Counted from the stretch's first letter, positions 15,986 to 24,963 are shown. The stretch is DNA of 64,000 nucleotides from Amorphoplanes digitatis (GCF_014205335.1 NZ_JACHNH010000001.1:8488501-8552500); one strand, 5' to 3'. A program made the numbers and translations. The notes: generated by a model from the sequence alone, not told the origin.

Positions 15986-18900
15986 GTGCTCGTAGTGCAT
16001 GGCGTGTGGATCGCCGGTGAGGCCGCGCCCGGGCGGCTCGCCCTCTGGGCCGAGGATCCCGCGCTCCCGCTGACCACCTCCTCGCGGGCCCGTCGCCGCC
16101 CGCACCCCTTCGCCGTGCCGGCCGAGGCGCTGATCGCCGCCCTGACCGGCTCGTCGGACGAGCTTCGCGACGCCCTGGCCAAGGCGGCCGGCGCCGCGGT
16201 GACCCTGCACCTGCCGGGCACCGCGAAGGGCCCGCTCCCGTCGCCGGAGACGGGCAGCGAGGTGCCGGGCCGGGGCGCCCGGCTCGGCACCTGGGAGACG
16301 CCGGCGCTGGTCCTGCCCGCCGAGAGCGCGCTGGCGGCGCTGGGCGCGCTCGCCGAGCCGGATCCGGAGGGTCCGTGGAGCGCGGCGGCGTCGCTGCGCT
16401 ACCTGTGCGTGCTGGCCGGGCACGCCTGCGACCTCGCCCGCCGCGGGCGGATGCTGCCCCAGCTGGTGACGGAGTCTGGCGTACCGGCCGCGCGCTGGCG
16501 GCCGGTGCTCACCGGCGCCGACGCCGCGTCCTACCGGGACTTCGCCACCGCGATGCCGCCGGTCTGCCGCGCGGCGTCGACCGGCGGCGCCGCGGACCAG
16601 GAGGCATCGGGGGGCGCCGGGGTCGGGCGGACGCTGCGGGACGCGGTCGAGGTGCTCGTCGACGCCGCCGCGCGGGCGCTGCTGCCCGAGCGGCTGATGG
16701 TCGGCATGCGGCCCGGCCCGAAGGCTCCCCTGCCCGACCGCTGGATCGCCGCGCTCACCGCCGCCGACCCCGCGCTGCCCCAGTCCCGGCCCGCCGACGT
16801 CGCCGCCCTCGCCACGCCGCTGCTCGGCTGGCTGCGGGCGGCGCACGAGGCAAACGGCCCGATCCGGGTCAGCTTCCGGCTGGCCGAGCCGCCGGTCGGC
16901 GAGGACGACTGGGCGCTGGACTTCGCCCTCCAGTCCGCCGACGACCCCAGCCTCTACCTGCCCGCCGCCGACCTCTGGTCCGGCACCCGGATGCCCGGCC
17001 TGCCGGCCAGGCCCGACGAGACCCTGCTCGCCGGGCTGGGCCGCGCGGTCCGGTTGTTCCCCGCGCTGCACGAGGCCCTGTTGCAGGCGCAGCCCGAGGG
17101 GATGTCGCTGAGCACGGGCGAGGCGCACGAGTTCCTCCGCACCTCCGCTCCCCTGTTGCAGGCGGCCGGCTTCGGGGTCCAGCTGCCGGCCTGGGCGGGG
17201 CGCAAGGCGGTCGGGCTGAAGCTGACCACCCGGACCCGCGCCAAGACCCCGTCCGGCAAGGCCGCCGCCGACTCCGGATTCGGCCTCGACCAGCTCGTCG
17301 ACTTCCGCATCGACCTGGTGATCGGCGAGGGCACGGTCAGCGCCGAGGAGCTGGCCGAGCTGGCCCGCCTCAAGGTGCCGCTGGTCCGGGTGCGCGGCCA
17401 ATGGGTCGAGCTGGACGACCGCCAGCTCAAGGCCGCGCTGAAGGCCGTCGGCCGGCGCCGCGAGGGCGAGCTCACCGCGGCCGAGGTGCTCCAGCAGGTG
17501 GTCGACGGCGGCGAGGAGGACCTGCCGCTCGTCGAGGTGGACGCGGACGGCGCGCTCGGCGACCTGATCTCGGGCCAGGCAGCGGAGCGGCTGACGCCGG
17601 TGCCGACGCCGGCCGGCTTCCAGGGCACGCTGCGGCCGTACCAGGAGCGGGGTCTGTCCTGGCTGCACTTCCTGGCGCGGCTCGGGCTGGGCGGCATCCT
17701 GGCCGACGACATGGGCCTCGGCAAGACGGCGCAGACATTGTCGCTGCTGCTCGCCGAGCGCTCGGACCCCGGTGCCGCCGTCGCGCCGACCCTGCTGGTC
17801 TGCCCGATGTCGCTGGTCAGCAACTGGCAGAAGGAGGCGGCCCGCTTCGCGCCCGCCCTGCGGGTGCACGTCCATCACGGCGGCGCCCGCAAGCGCGAGG
17901 ACGACTTCCGCGAAGCGGTCGCCGCCTCCGACCTGGTCATCACCACCTACGGCACGGCGCTGCGCGACCTCGACGCCCTGCGCGAGGTCCATTGGGGACG
18001 GATCGCGTGCGACGAGGCGCAGGCGATCAAGAACAGCGGCACCCGGCAGGCGCAGGCCGTCCGGGCCATCCCGGCGCGCACCCGGCTCGCGCTGACCGGC
18101 ACGCCCGTGGAGAACCACCTCGCCGAGCTGTGGTCCATCATGGAGTTCTGCAATCCGGGCCTGCTCGGGCCGGCGAAGCGGTTCCGGCGCCGGTTCCAGG
18201 AGCCGATCGAGGTGCGCGGCGACGCCGACGCGACGGCCGCCCTCAAGCGCGCCACCGGCCCGTTCGTGCTGCGCCGCCTCAAGACCGACAAGTCGATCAT
18301 CTCGGACCTGCCGGAGAAGAACGAGATGAAGGTCTGGTGCACGCTCACCGCCGAGCAGGCGACGCTCTACCAGGCCGTGGTCGAGGACATGATGGCCGTC
18401 ATCGACAACAGCGAGGGCATCCAGCGGCGCGGCAACGTGATCGCCGCGATGACCAAGCTCAAGCAGGTCTGCAACCACCCCGCCCACCTGCTCAAGGACG
18501 GCTCCCGGCTGCCGGGCCGGTCCGGCAAGCTGGCCCGGCTCGAGGAGCTGACCGAGGAGATCATCGAGGACGGCGACAAGGCGCTGATCTTCACCCAGTA
18601 CGCGGAGTTCGGCACCATGTTGCAGCCCTACCTGGCGGCACACCTCGACCGGCCGGTGCTGTGGCTCCACGGTGGACTCAACAAGGCCCGGCGCGACGAA
18701 CTGGTCGACCGCTTCCAGAACGACACCGAGCCGCTGCTCTTCCTGCTGTCCCTCAAGGCGGCCGGCACGGGCCTCAACCTGACGGCCGCCAACCACGTAA
18801 TCCACGTCGACCGCTGGTGGAACCCCGCGGTCGAGGACCAGGCCACCGACCGCGCGTTCCGCATCGGGCAGTCGCGCAATGTGCAGGTGCGCAAGTTCAT

Positions 18901-19057
18901 CTGCACCGGCACCCTCGAGGAGAAGATCGACGCGATGATCGAGCGCAAGAAGGCGCTGGCGTCCGCGGCCGTCGGCACCGGCGAGGACTGGGTGACCGAC
19001 CTCGACACCGACCAGCTGCGGGAGCTCTTCTCGCTCGACACCGCGGCGGTGAGCTGA
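15986..19057 (+). CDS. SNF2/HepA-family helicase-like ATPase
   Basis: The protein is about 1023 residues. The N-terminal 540 residues match the actinobacterial SNF2-associated region, probably protein- or DNA-contacting. The C-terminal 480 residues are a full SNF2 motor: Walker A DDMGLGKTAQ (Lys580), Walker B as DEAQ (Asp676-Gln679) where many helicases have DEAH, LTGTPVENHLAELWSIMEF, then helicase C with TQYAEFGTML, FLLSLKAAGTGLNLTAANHVIHVDR and DRAFRIGQ. It is likely a double-stranded-DNA translocase that remodels protein-DNA complexes. Start GTG 15986 sits five bases after GGAG; GTG 15980 in frame is too close to that site. The next gene, one base downstream, is a SWIM protein, a recurring partner. 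No nuclease or methylase domain is present. Confidence 0.9.
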   Translation: MLVVHGVWIAGEAAPGRLALWAEDPALPLTTSSRARRRPHPFAVPAEALIAALTGSSDELRDALAKAAGAAVTLHLPGTAKGPLPSPETGSEVPGRGARLGTWETPALVLPAESALAALGALAEPDPEGPWSAAASLRYLCVLAGHACDLARRGRMLPQLVTESGVPAARWRPVLTGADAASYRDFATAMPPVCRAASTGGAADQEASGGAGVGRTLRDAVEVLVDAAARALLPERLMVGMRPGPKAPLPDRWIAALTAADPALPQSRPADVAALATPLLGWLRAAHEANGPIRVSFRLAEPPVGEDDWALDFALQSADDPSLYLPAADLWSGTRMPGLPARPDETLLAGLGRAVRLFPALHEALLQAQPEGMSLSTGEAHEFLRTSAPLLQAAGFGVQLPAWAGRKAVGLKLTTRTRAKTPSGKAAADSGFGLDQLVDFRIDLVIGEGTVSAEELAELARLKVPLVRVRGQWVELDDRQLKAALKAVGRRREGELTAAEVLQQVVDGGEEDLPLVEVDADGALGDLISGQAAERLTPVPTPAGFQGTLRPYQERGLSWLHFLARLGLGGILADDMGLGKTAQTLSLLLAERSDPGAAVAPTLLVCPMSLVSNWQKEAARFAPALRVHVHHGGARKREDDFREAVAASDLVITTYGTALRDLDALREVHWGRIACDEAQAIKNSGTRQAQAVRAIPARTRLALTGTPVENHLAELWSIMEFCNPGLLGPAKRFRRRFQEPIEVRGDADATAALKRATGPFVLRRLKTDKSIISDLPEKNEMKVWCTLTAEQATLYQAVVEDMMAVIDNSEGIQRRGNVIAAMTKLKQVCNHPAHLLKDGSRLPGRSGKLARLEELTEEIIEDGDKALIFTQYAEFGTMLQPYLAAHLDRPVLWLHGGLNKARRDELVDRFQNDTEPLLFLLSLKAAGTGLNLTAANHVIHVDRWWNPAVEDQATDRAFRIGQSRNVQVRKFICTGTLEEKIDAMIERKKALASAAVGTGEDWVTDLDTDQLRELFSLDTAAVS

Positions 19058-19058
19058 C

Positions 19059-19883
19059 ATGCCCGTCGATCCCGATGGCCGCTGGTTCGAGACCAGCGGG
19101 CCGATCCGCGTGGACGGGGGCATCGCCGTGCGCGCCAAGCGCGGCAAGATCGGCGAGCAGTGGTGGTCGCGCCGCTTCGTCGACATCCTCGAACGCACCT
19201 GCGACGGCGGCCGGCTGGCGCGCGGCCGGGCGTACGCCCGCAAGGGCCAGGTCGTCGACTTCGAGCTGACACCGGGCCGGGTCGCCGGGCGCGTGCAGGG
19301 TTCGCGGCCGGAGCCCTACCGGGTCACCATCGGCATTCCGGCGTTCGACGAGCCACAGTGGACGCGGATCCTCGCCGCGCTCGGCTCGCAGGCCCTGTAC
19401 CGCGCCGCGCTGCTCGCCGGCGACATGCCGCACGAGCTCGTCGACCTCTTCGACGAGCTGGGGCTGCCGCTCTTCCCGGCCAGGCTGGACATGGACTGCT
19501 CGTGCCCGGACTGGGGCAAGCCCTGCAAGCACGCCTCCGCCGTGCTGTACGTGCTGGCGGAGGCGTTCGACGACGACCCGTTCCTGGTGCTGGCCTGGCG
19601 TGGCCGCGACCGCGCGGAGCTGCTGGCGGCGCTGCGCGGCCTGCCCGAGCCCGTCGAGACCCTCGACCCCCTCTCGGTCGAGGAGGCGCCGCTGGAGTCC
19701 CGGCTCGGCGACTTCTACACGCCGGCCATCTCGCTCGGCCGCCTCCGGGAGCGCCCCGGCCGGGTCAGCGTCCCGCCGGAGCTGCTGCTGCGGGTGCTGG
19801 ACTCACCGCAGGTCCGGGTCCGGCACATCCCGCTTGTCGACGTGCTCCGCCCGGCGTACCGGGACCTCGCCGCCGGGTCGTAA
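19059..19883 (+). CDS. SWIM zinc-finger protein, partner of the SNF2 ATPase
   Basis: The 274-residue protein contains a complete SWIM motif C-x-C-x6-C-x-H (Cys147, Cys149, Cys156, His158; DCSCPDWGKPCKHASAV). SWIM fingers bind DNA or protein and are often encoded beside SNF2 ATPases. The region before it (WWSRRFVDILE, GRAYARKGQVVDFELTPG) is typical of this actinobacterial family. The ATG at 19059 starts one base after the SNF2 stop, so the two are surely co-translated. It probably targets or regulates the ATPase (inference). It is 39 bases from the next gene. Confidence 0.88.
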   Translation: MPVDPDGRWFETSGPIRVDGGIAVRAKRGKIGEQWWSRRFVDILERTCDGGRLARGRAYARKGQVVDFELTPGRVAGRVQGSRPEPYRVTIGIPAFDEPQWTRILAALGSQALYRAALLAGDMPHELVDLFDELGLPLFPARLDMDCSCPDWGKPCKHASAVLYVLAEAFDDDPFLVLAWRGRDRAELLAALRGLPEPVETLDPLSVEEAPLESRLGDFYTPAISLGRLRERPGRVSVPPELLLRVLDSPQVRVRHIPLVDVLRPAYRDLAAGS

Positions 19884-19922
19884 GTGCGCTAACGTCCGTC
19901 CACCCGATGCGGAGGTACGGAC

Positions 19923-20921
19923 ATGACCAGGCTCGGTGCGGCGGCGGCCCTGGGCGCCGTCCTCGGCGTCCTTCTGATCAGCCCGGTCGCGGCGGCGCCG
20001 CCGGCGAGCCACGACGAGACCCTGTTCGTCGAGGAGGACCGCCAGGGCGACCTCGCGCCGGGCGGCCACATCAACCTGGTGATGGCGGCGTCGTACTACC
20101 CGTCGACCGTCGCACAGCACCGGACGGTCGTGCTGGAGCTTCCGGGGGGCGTCACGTTCCGCAGCGCGGAGAACGACTACGCCGCCGGCCCGTGCGTGCC
20201 GGACGCCTCCAAGAGGGTCGTGACGTGCACTACCCAGGACCCGGTCGACGAGCGGCCGGCGCTCAACGCCACCTGGTTCGTGACCGCGGACCTCGCCGAC
20301 GACCTGCCGGCCGGCGAGTACATCACCGTCAAGACCACGATCAACACGGAGATCCCGGACCCCGACCTGTCGAACAACGTCGGCACCTGGAAGTTCTTCG
20401 TGCCGGGGCCGGGCGACATGTCCGCCGCCATCAGCGCGCCGCCGGGCCCCTGGCCGGTCGGCGCCGAGTTCGACGCGAAGTTCACGGTGCGCAACGACAG
20501 CCGCTACGGCTCGCCCGCGCAGCTGTACGTGAGGTACAGCCCGTCCAGCGTCACCCACAGCAGCTGGCCCACCGAGTGCAAGCCGATCCGGGGCACGATG
20601 AGCTGCGACTTCGCCATGATCGAGGCCGGCGCGACCGTCGAGTTCACCGCGCACTTCAAGGTCACCAAATACGACGCCGGTGGCCTGGAGATCCTCTCGA
20701 CCGTCCTCCCGGTGGCGCCGGACACCGACAAGAGCAACAACGACGCGGCCTACCGGGCCGACCTGAAGCCCTCGCCCACGCCGACACCGACCGGCGGCAC
20801 CGGGGGCGGCGAGCCGTCGCTGCCGATCACCGGCCCGTCGACCACCACGCTCGCGCTCATCGGCCTGGCCCTGCTCGTGACCGGCGCCGGCGCCCGCTTC
20901 CTGATCCGCCGGAACGCCTGA
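19923..20921 (+). CDS. LPXTG-anchored secreted surface protein 1
   Basis: The 332-residue protein has a signal peptide (MTRLGAAAALGAVLGVLLISPVAAA), a beta-rich ectodomain with two cysteine pairs, and repeated sequence like the DUF11/CARDB folds that carry bacterial surface stalks (for example DLSNNVGTWKF and DKSNNDAAY). A Pro/Thr/Gly spacer leads to an LPITG sortase motif, a hydrophobic helix and a RRNA tail, so sortase should link it to the wall. GGAGG lies seven bases before the ATG. No sortase gene is in the window. Its closest neighbour in kind is the LPVTG protein at 27869-29371. The ligand or role is not evident. Confidence 0.85.
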   Translation: MTRLGAAAALGAVLGVLLISPVAAAPPASHDETLFVEEDRQGDLAPGGHINLVMAASYYPSTVAQHRTVVLELPGGVTFRSAENDYAAGPCVPDASKRVVTCTTQDPVDERPALNATWFVTADLADDLPAGEYITVKTTINTEIPDPDLSNNVGTWKFFVPGPGDMSAAISAPPGPWPVGAEFDAKFTVRNDSRYGSPAQLYVRYSPSSVTHSSWPTECKPIRGTMSCDFAMIEAGATVEFTAHFKVTKYDAGGLEILSTVLPVAPDTDKSNNDAAYRADLKPSPTPTPTGGTGGGEPSLPITGPSTTTLALIGLALLVTGAGARFLIRRNA

Positions 20922-20925
20922 CGGC

Positions 20926-20959
20926 AGGAGGCGGCGGGCCCGGTGGCCCGCCGCCTCCT
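20926..20959. terminator. 15-bp perfect hairpin after the LPXTG gene
   Basis: Arms AGGAGGCGGCGGGCC and GGCCCGCCGCCTCCT enclose a CGGT loop, five bases after the LPXTG stop and 14 bases past the lectin fragment on the other strand. It is symmetrical enough to act both ways. No U tract follows on either strand. Confidence 0.75.
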
Positions 20960-20972
20960 CAGTTCGTTCCGG

Positions 20973-21089
20973 TCACCTGTGCCACTTCTGGTTCGCCGCG
21001 CCGACGCAGTCCCAGAGGTGCGCCTGAAGGCCGGTCGACGACTGCGGCGTCTCGCCCTCCTGGTAGCGGGCGCTGGCCGCGTATCCCGG
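20973..21089 (-). pseudogene. Orphan C-terminal fragment of a ricin-type (CBM13) lectin repeat
   Basis: A minus-strand frame with no start codon ends LQAHLWDCVGAANQKWHR-stop, the signature end of a ricin-B/CBM13 repeat (WDC then Q-x-W). About 38 residues are readable; upstream the frame runs into the terminator hairpin of the GH64 gene and has no support. It looks like the surviving 3' end of a deleted or duplicated secreted hydrolase gene. It is not an extension of the intact CBM13 gene next to it, which ends at its own stop at 21161. Confidence 0.6.
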
Positions 21090-21100
21090 AACGCGCGGAA

Positions 21101-21132
21101 AGGGCGCGGGAGCCTGTCCGCTCCCGCGCCCT
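21101..21132 (-). terminator. Hairpin terminator of the GH64 glucanase gene
   Basis: Perfect 13-bp arms AGGGCGCGGGAGC and GCTCCCGCGCCCT, six-base loop, 28 bases downstream of the GH64 stop on its strand. GC-only stem without a U run, the common style of this window. Confidence 0.75.
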
Positions 21133-21160
21133 GACCGTCAGCGTGCCCCTCGGCCGGCTG

Positions 21161-22780
21161 TCACGCGGCCTTCACGAAGTACTGTGCGGCCGATCCGTTG
21201 CAGTCCCAGATCTGCAGTCGCGCGCCGTCCGCTGTCGAGCCTGACGGGGAGTCCAGGCACCTGTTGGAGTTCGGGTTGCGCAACCGGTTGCCCTCCTGGA
21301 CCCAGTTCTGTGCGCCGCTGCCGTTGCAGTCCCAGAGCTGCACCAACGTGCCGTTGGCCGTACCCGCGCCGTTGACGTCGAGGCACCGGCCCAACGTCCG
21401 CAGGGTCTGGCCGTCCCAGCTCCACTGCTGGTCCTTCGAAACAGCAGGCCCTTGGCACGCCCACAGCTGAACGGCCGCGCCATTGGCGCCCGTGTCGTTT
21501 CCGGCCACGTCCACGCACTTGCCGCCCGGCCCGTTGATCTGTGTCGCGGGTCCGCCCGTGGAAGGCGGCGGCGTGGTCGTGCCGCCCGAGCCGAACGGGG
21601 TCAGGATCAGGCCCGCGGAGCGGGGGTCGCCGTCGTGCACCAGCGACTCGAACGCGCCGACGTCGTCGAAGGCGAACGCGTACGCCTTACCGTCCGCCAT
21701 GTTCTGGTGGATGATCTTCGCGTACTGGTTCGTCGGGCTGTTCTGGTAGAACTGCGCCGCGTTCGTGCTCGGCTGGGTGTCGATGGTGCCCAGCGTGCCG
21801 CGGTTCAGCGCCGCGCAGAGCGTCCGCGAGATCGGGCCGACCACCAGGTCGTTCGGGGCCGGCAGGTCGCCGTCGCAGCCCCAGACGCTCGCCGACGACG
21901 GCTTGTTGAACGACGCCACCCGGGTACCGGCGCTGTTCGTGAAGTTCATGACGTTGCCCGACGTGCGGCCGAAGTACTTGGTGTTCGGCTGGTCCCCGAA
22001 CGGCACGACCGTCAGCGTCTTAGTGGTGTACGCGTTCCACGCCGACGTGATGTACGAGTCCAGGTAGTTGGCGCTGAGCAGCCCCGCGCCCGCGGCCTTG
22101 CCCGGCGCCAGGGCACGCAGCACGGTCCCGTCGGAGCGGGTGTAGACCGTGTTGGCCCAGCCCGACTGCGCCTTGATCGCGTTGATCACGTTGTTACGGC
22201 CGTTGTTCACGGGCTCGCCGGTCTTCTTCGTCGCGCCGGAGGCGCCCGTGACGGTGACCGCGTGCGGCACGGAGAACATGTCGACCTGCGAGCTGTTGAG
22301 CCACAGGCCGGCGTCGTTGTATGTGAACTCGCTCCAGTCGAACAGAATGTTGTAGTTGGCGTCGCCGCTGGCCCACGGCGCCGGCTGGACCAGGCCGTCC
22401 GGCGTCAGGAAGAACTTGAGCTTCTCGCCGAGCGAGAAGTAGACGCGGCCGGAGAAGCCACGCGGGAAGTTGACGGTCGTCGCGCCGCCGTTGCCGGGTC
22501 CGCCGATCGCCACGTCGGGTGCGGGCGTCGGCGGTAGCCCACCGGCCGGCCAGGGTGTGAAGGTGCCGCCCTGGTTCACGTATCCGAGGCGGTTGGTGTT
22601 GAGGTTGATGCCGATGACGTACAGGTAGACGGCGTCGCCTCGGCCGGTGTTGTTGGTGACGGTGACCGGTAGCACGGCCGGGCCGATGGCCTGGGCCGGC
22701 GCTGCGGCCGACACGGCCGCAACCGGCACTGCCACCGCGAACGCGGCCAGCACATGCAGGAGTTTGGATCTGGTACGCAC
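21161..22780 (-). CDS. Secreted GH64 endo-beta-1,3-glucanase with CBM13 lectin domain
   Basis: The 539-residue protein has a signal peptide (cleaved near APAQA), then a catalytic domain of the glycoside hydrolase 64 (laminaripentaose-producing beta-1,3-glucanase) type, with thaumatin-like strands. The signature DWSEFTYNDAGLWLNSSQVD carries the Glu and Asp expected as catalytic acid and base. A Ser/Thr/Pro linker (around residue 395-410) joins a complete CBM13 trefoil with three repeats (QLWACQG, QLWDCNG, QIWDCNG). It should attack fungal or algal beta-1,3-glucan outside the cell. GTG start at 22780 follows GAGGAG. A LacI-type palindrome sits in the promoter. Confidence 0.9.
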   Translation of the reverse strand: MRTRSKLLHVLAAFAVAVPVAAVSAAAPAQAIGPAVLPVTVTNNTGRGDAVYLYVIGINLNTNRLGYVNQGGTFTPWPAGGLPPTPAPDVAIGGPGNGGATTVNFPRGFSGRVYFSLGEKLKFFLTPDGLVQPAPWASGDANYNILFDWSEFTYNDAGLWLNSSQVDMFSVPHAVTVTGASGATKKTGEPVNNGRNNVINAIKAQSGWANTVYTRSDGTVLRALAPGKAAGAGLLSANYLDSYITSAWNAYTTKTLTVVPFGDQPNTKYFGRTSGNVMNFTNSAGTRVASFNKPSSASVWGCDGDLPAPNDLVVGPISRTLCAALNRGTLGTIDTQPSTNAAQFYQNSPTNQYAKIIHQNMADGKAYAFAFDDVGAFESLVHDGDPRSAGLILTPFGSGGTTTPPPSTGGPATQINGPGGKCVDVAGNDTGANGAAVQLWACQGPAVSKDQQWSWDGQTLRTLGRCLDVNGAGTANGTLVQLWDCNGSGAQNWVQEGNRLRNPNSNRCLDSPSGSTADGARLQIWDCNGSAAQYFVKAA

Positions 22781-22873
22781 GAGGACTCCTCGGGGCGCAG
22801 CGGGTACGGGGGAAGCCCCGCGGCGTGCTGGGGAGACTCGCCGCAGGGTTGGAGACGGGGTGCGGTGCGCCCA

Positions 22874-22885
22874 GAGAGCGCTCTC
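22874..22885. promoter_or_regulatory. LacI/CebR-type operator of the glucanase gene
   Basis: The perfect 12-bp palindrome GAGAGCGCTCTC resembles operators of actinobacterial LacI-family sugar repressors such as CebR (TGGGAGCGCTCCCA). It covers the predicted transcription start, so binding would block the promoter until beta-glucan oligosaccharides relieve it. No LacI gene is in the window. Confidence 0.7.
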
Positions 22886-22887
22886 AC

Positions 22888-22916
22888 AGCCTCGAATAGT
22901 TAACTCGGTGTGTCAA
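22888..22916 (-). promoter_or_regulatory. Candidate promoter of the glucanase gene
   Basis: On the minus strand TTGACA (22911-22916) is followed after 17 bases by GAGGCT (22888-22893). The -35 is perfect and the -10 is poor. The inferred start falls in the GAGAGCGCTCTC operator. Confidence 0.5.
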
Positions 22917-22977
22917 TAGAAACCGGCTGATGTGTTACCAGATTATTTCCGACACAGGCCCGGGCTAGGGTCGGATC

Positions 22978-23934
22978 ATGAGTGAGATGAGTTTCCGCCG
23001 GCTCGGCACCTCGGGACTGGTCGTGTCGGTCGTGGGCATCGGCTGCAACAACTTCGGCCGCAAGCTGGACGTCGACGGCACTCGGGCGGTCGTCGACGCG
23101 GCGTTCGACGCGGGGATCACCCTCTTCGACACCGCCGACATCTACGGCACCCCGCACGGCGCCTCCGAGGAGTGCCTCGGCGCCGCCCTCAAGGGCCGCC
23201 GCGACGAGATCGTGCTGGCCACGAAATTCGGCATGGACATGGAGGGGCTCAACGGCGCCGACCGCGGCGCGCGCGGCTCCCGCGGCTACATCGTCCGCGC
23301 GGTCGAGGCCTCCCTGCGCCGGCTCGGCACCGACTACATCGACCTGTACCAGATGCACGAGCCCGACGCGGCGACGCCGATCGAGGAGACGCTGTCGGCG
23401 CTCGACGACCTGGTCCGCAGCGGCAAGGTCCGCTACCTGGGCAACTCGAACTTCGCCGGCTGGCAGATCGCGGACGCGGACTGGACGGCCCGGACCGCGG
23501 GCCACACCCCGTTCATCAGCGCGCAGAACCAGTACAGCCTGCTGCACCGCGAGGTCGAGGACGAGGTCGTGCCGGCCTGCGAACGGTTCGGGCTCGGCCT
23601 GCTGCCGTTCTTCCCGCTGGACAGTGGACTGCTCAGCGGCAAGTACTCCCGTGGGCAGGCGCCGCCCGCGGGCACCCGCCTCGCGCAGGAGCGTTACCAG
23701 CGCTGGCTCGACGGCGCCGACTGGGACACCATCGAGGCGCTCACCGCGTTCGGCCAGGAGCGGGGGCACGGCCTGCTCGACGTCGCCATCGCCGGCCTGC
23801 TCGCCCAGCCCGCGGTCGCCTCCGTGATCGCCGGAGCCACCACGCCCGAGCAGGTGCGCGCCAACGCCGAGGCCGGCGCGTGGCGGCTGACCAGCGCGGA
23901 CGCGGTGGCGCTCGACCAGATCTTCGCCGACTGA
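22978..23934 (+). CDS. Aldo/keto reductase
   Basis: The 318-residue TIM-barrel NADPH oxidoreductase carries the catalytic tetrad: Asp and Tyr in DTADIYG (about residues 48-54), Lys in ATKFG (about 81-85), His in QMHEPD (about 122-127). The C-terminal cofactor region (SVIAGATTPEQVRANAEA) is complete. Substrates cannot be predicted; relatives reduce sugars, aldehydes or beta-subunit-like ligands. Two ATGs, 22978 and 22987, are possible starts; the first is used by default. It is followed 12 bases later by an FMN dehydrogenase gene, possibly a two-gene redox operon. It is transcribed divergently from the glucanase across 197 bases. Confidence 0.9.
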   Translation: MSEMSFRRLGTSGLVVSVVGIGCNNFGRKLDVDGTRAVVDAAFDAGITLFDTADIYGTPHGASEECLGAALKGRRDEIVLATKFGMDMEGLNGADRGARGSRGYIVRAVEASLRRLGTDYIDLYQMHEPDAATPIEETLSALDDLVRSGKVRYLGNSNFAGWQIADADWTARTAGHTPFISAQNQYSLLHREVEDEVVPACERFGLGLLPFFPLDSGLLSGKYSRGQAPPAGTRLAQERYQRWLDGADWDTIEALTAFGQERGHGLLDVAIAGLLAQPAVASVIAGATTPEQVRANAEAGAWRLTSADAVALDQIFAD

Positions 23935-23946
23935 CGGGACACGTCG

Positions 23947-24963
23947 ATGCACGAGGAGACGGCCCGGACCGTCCTGCCCCCGGCCGTCTTCGCCTACTAC
24001 CGCGACGGGATCGGCGACCAGGTCAGCCGGGACGAGGCCGCGGCCGCGTGGCGTGACTGGCGGTTCGCGCCGCGGCTGTTCCGGGACGTCTCGCGGGTCG
24101 GCACCGAGATCGAGTTGTTCGGCGCACGCCTGGCCGGACCGGTGCTGGCCGGGCCGACGGCCCTGCACACCCTCGCGCGGCCCGAGGGGGAGGCGGAGAC
24201 CGCCCGCGGCGTCGAGGCGGCCGGCTCCCTGCTGGTGCTCAGCTTCCGGTCCGGACGGCCGCTGGAGGAGATCCCGCTGACCCGGCCCTGGTGGTACCAG
24301 GCCTACGTGCTGCGGGACCGCAGCGTCACCGAGCGACAGGTACGCCGGGCGGTGGCGGCCGGGGCGCGGGCGATCGTGCTCACCGCCGACGCCCCGTACG
24401 TGCCCCGGCGCGGCGTACCGGAGGCGGGTCCGCTGGCGCCGGCGAGCCGGCCGCCCGAACTCGAGCAGGATCCGGCGCTCGGCCCGGACGCGATCTCCTG
24501 GCTCGCCGCCGTCTCGGGCCGGCCCGTGCTGGTCAAGGGCGTGCTGCGGCCGCAGGACGCCGTCGCGTGCGTGGCGGCCGGCGCGGCCGGCGTGATCGTC
24601 TCCAATCACGGCGGTCGCCAGCTGGACCGGGTGGTCGCCACCGCGCACGCCCTCGGCCCGGTCGCCGAGGCGGTCGGCGGACGGGTGCCGGTGCTTGTCG
24701 ACGGCGGCATCCGGGACGGCGCCGACGTGCTGACCGCGCTGGCGCTCGGCGCGCGGGCCGTGCTGATCGGCCGGCCGCTGCTGTGGGCGCTGGCGACCGG
24801 CGGCGCCGACGGGGTGCGCGACTGCCTGGACTTCTACCGCGAGGACCTGGCGCGGACCATGGCTCAGGCGGGCCTTGCCGCGCTCGCGGACATCGACCAC
24901 ACATTGGTGAGCCGGGTCACACACCGTCCACAAATTGCAATCAACCGTCATCTTTTCGGATGA
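23947..24963 (+). CDS. FMN-dependent alpha-hydroxy-acid dehydrogenase/oxidase
   Basis: The 338-residue TIM-barrel enzyme is of the glycolate oxidase/lactate monooxygenase family. It has the residues that bind FMN and substrate: Tyr in AYYRDG near the N terminus, Tyr in WYQAY, Asp in TADAP, Lys in VLVKGV, and His and Arg in SNHGGRQLD, followed by VLVDGGIRDGADV for the FMN phosphate. All are intact, so activity on an alpha-hydroxy acid is likely; lactate, glycolate or mandelate cannot be distinguished. It lies 12 bases after the aldo/keto reductase and ends 64 bases before a membrane glycosyltransferase. The weak ribosome-binding site suggests coupling to the upstream gene. Confidence 0.9.
   Translation: MHEETARTVLPPAVFAYYRDGIGDQVSRDEAAAAWRDWRFAPRLFRDVSRVGTEIELFGARLAGPVLAGPTALHTLARPEGEAETARGVEAAGSLLVLSFRSGRPLEEIPLTRPWWYQAYVLRDRSVTERQVRRAVAAGARAIVLTADAPYVPRRGVPEAGPLAPASRPPELEQDPALGPDAISWLAAVSGRPVLVKGVLRPQDAVACVAAGAAGVIVSNHGGRQLDRVVATAHALGPVAEAVGGRVPVLVDGGIRDGADVLTALALGARAVLIGRPLLWALATGGADGVRDCLDFYREDLARTMAQAGLAALADIDHTLVSRVTHRPQIAINRHLFG

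Noticed and set aside
15986..19883. DISARM or other known defence locus around the SNF2 gene
   Set aside because: No methylase, PLD, DUF1998 or nuclease gene is adjacent; it is the common actinomycete SNF2-SWIM pair.
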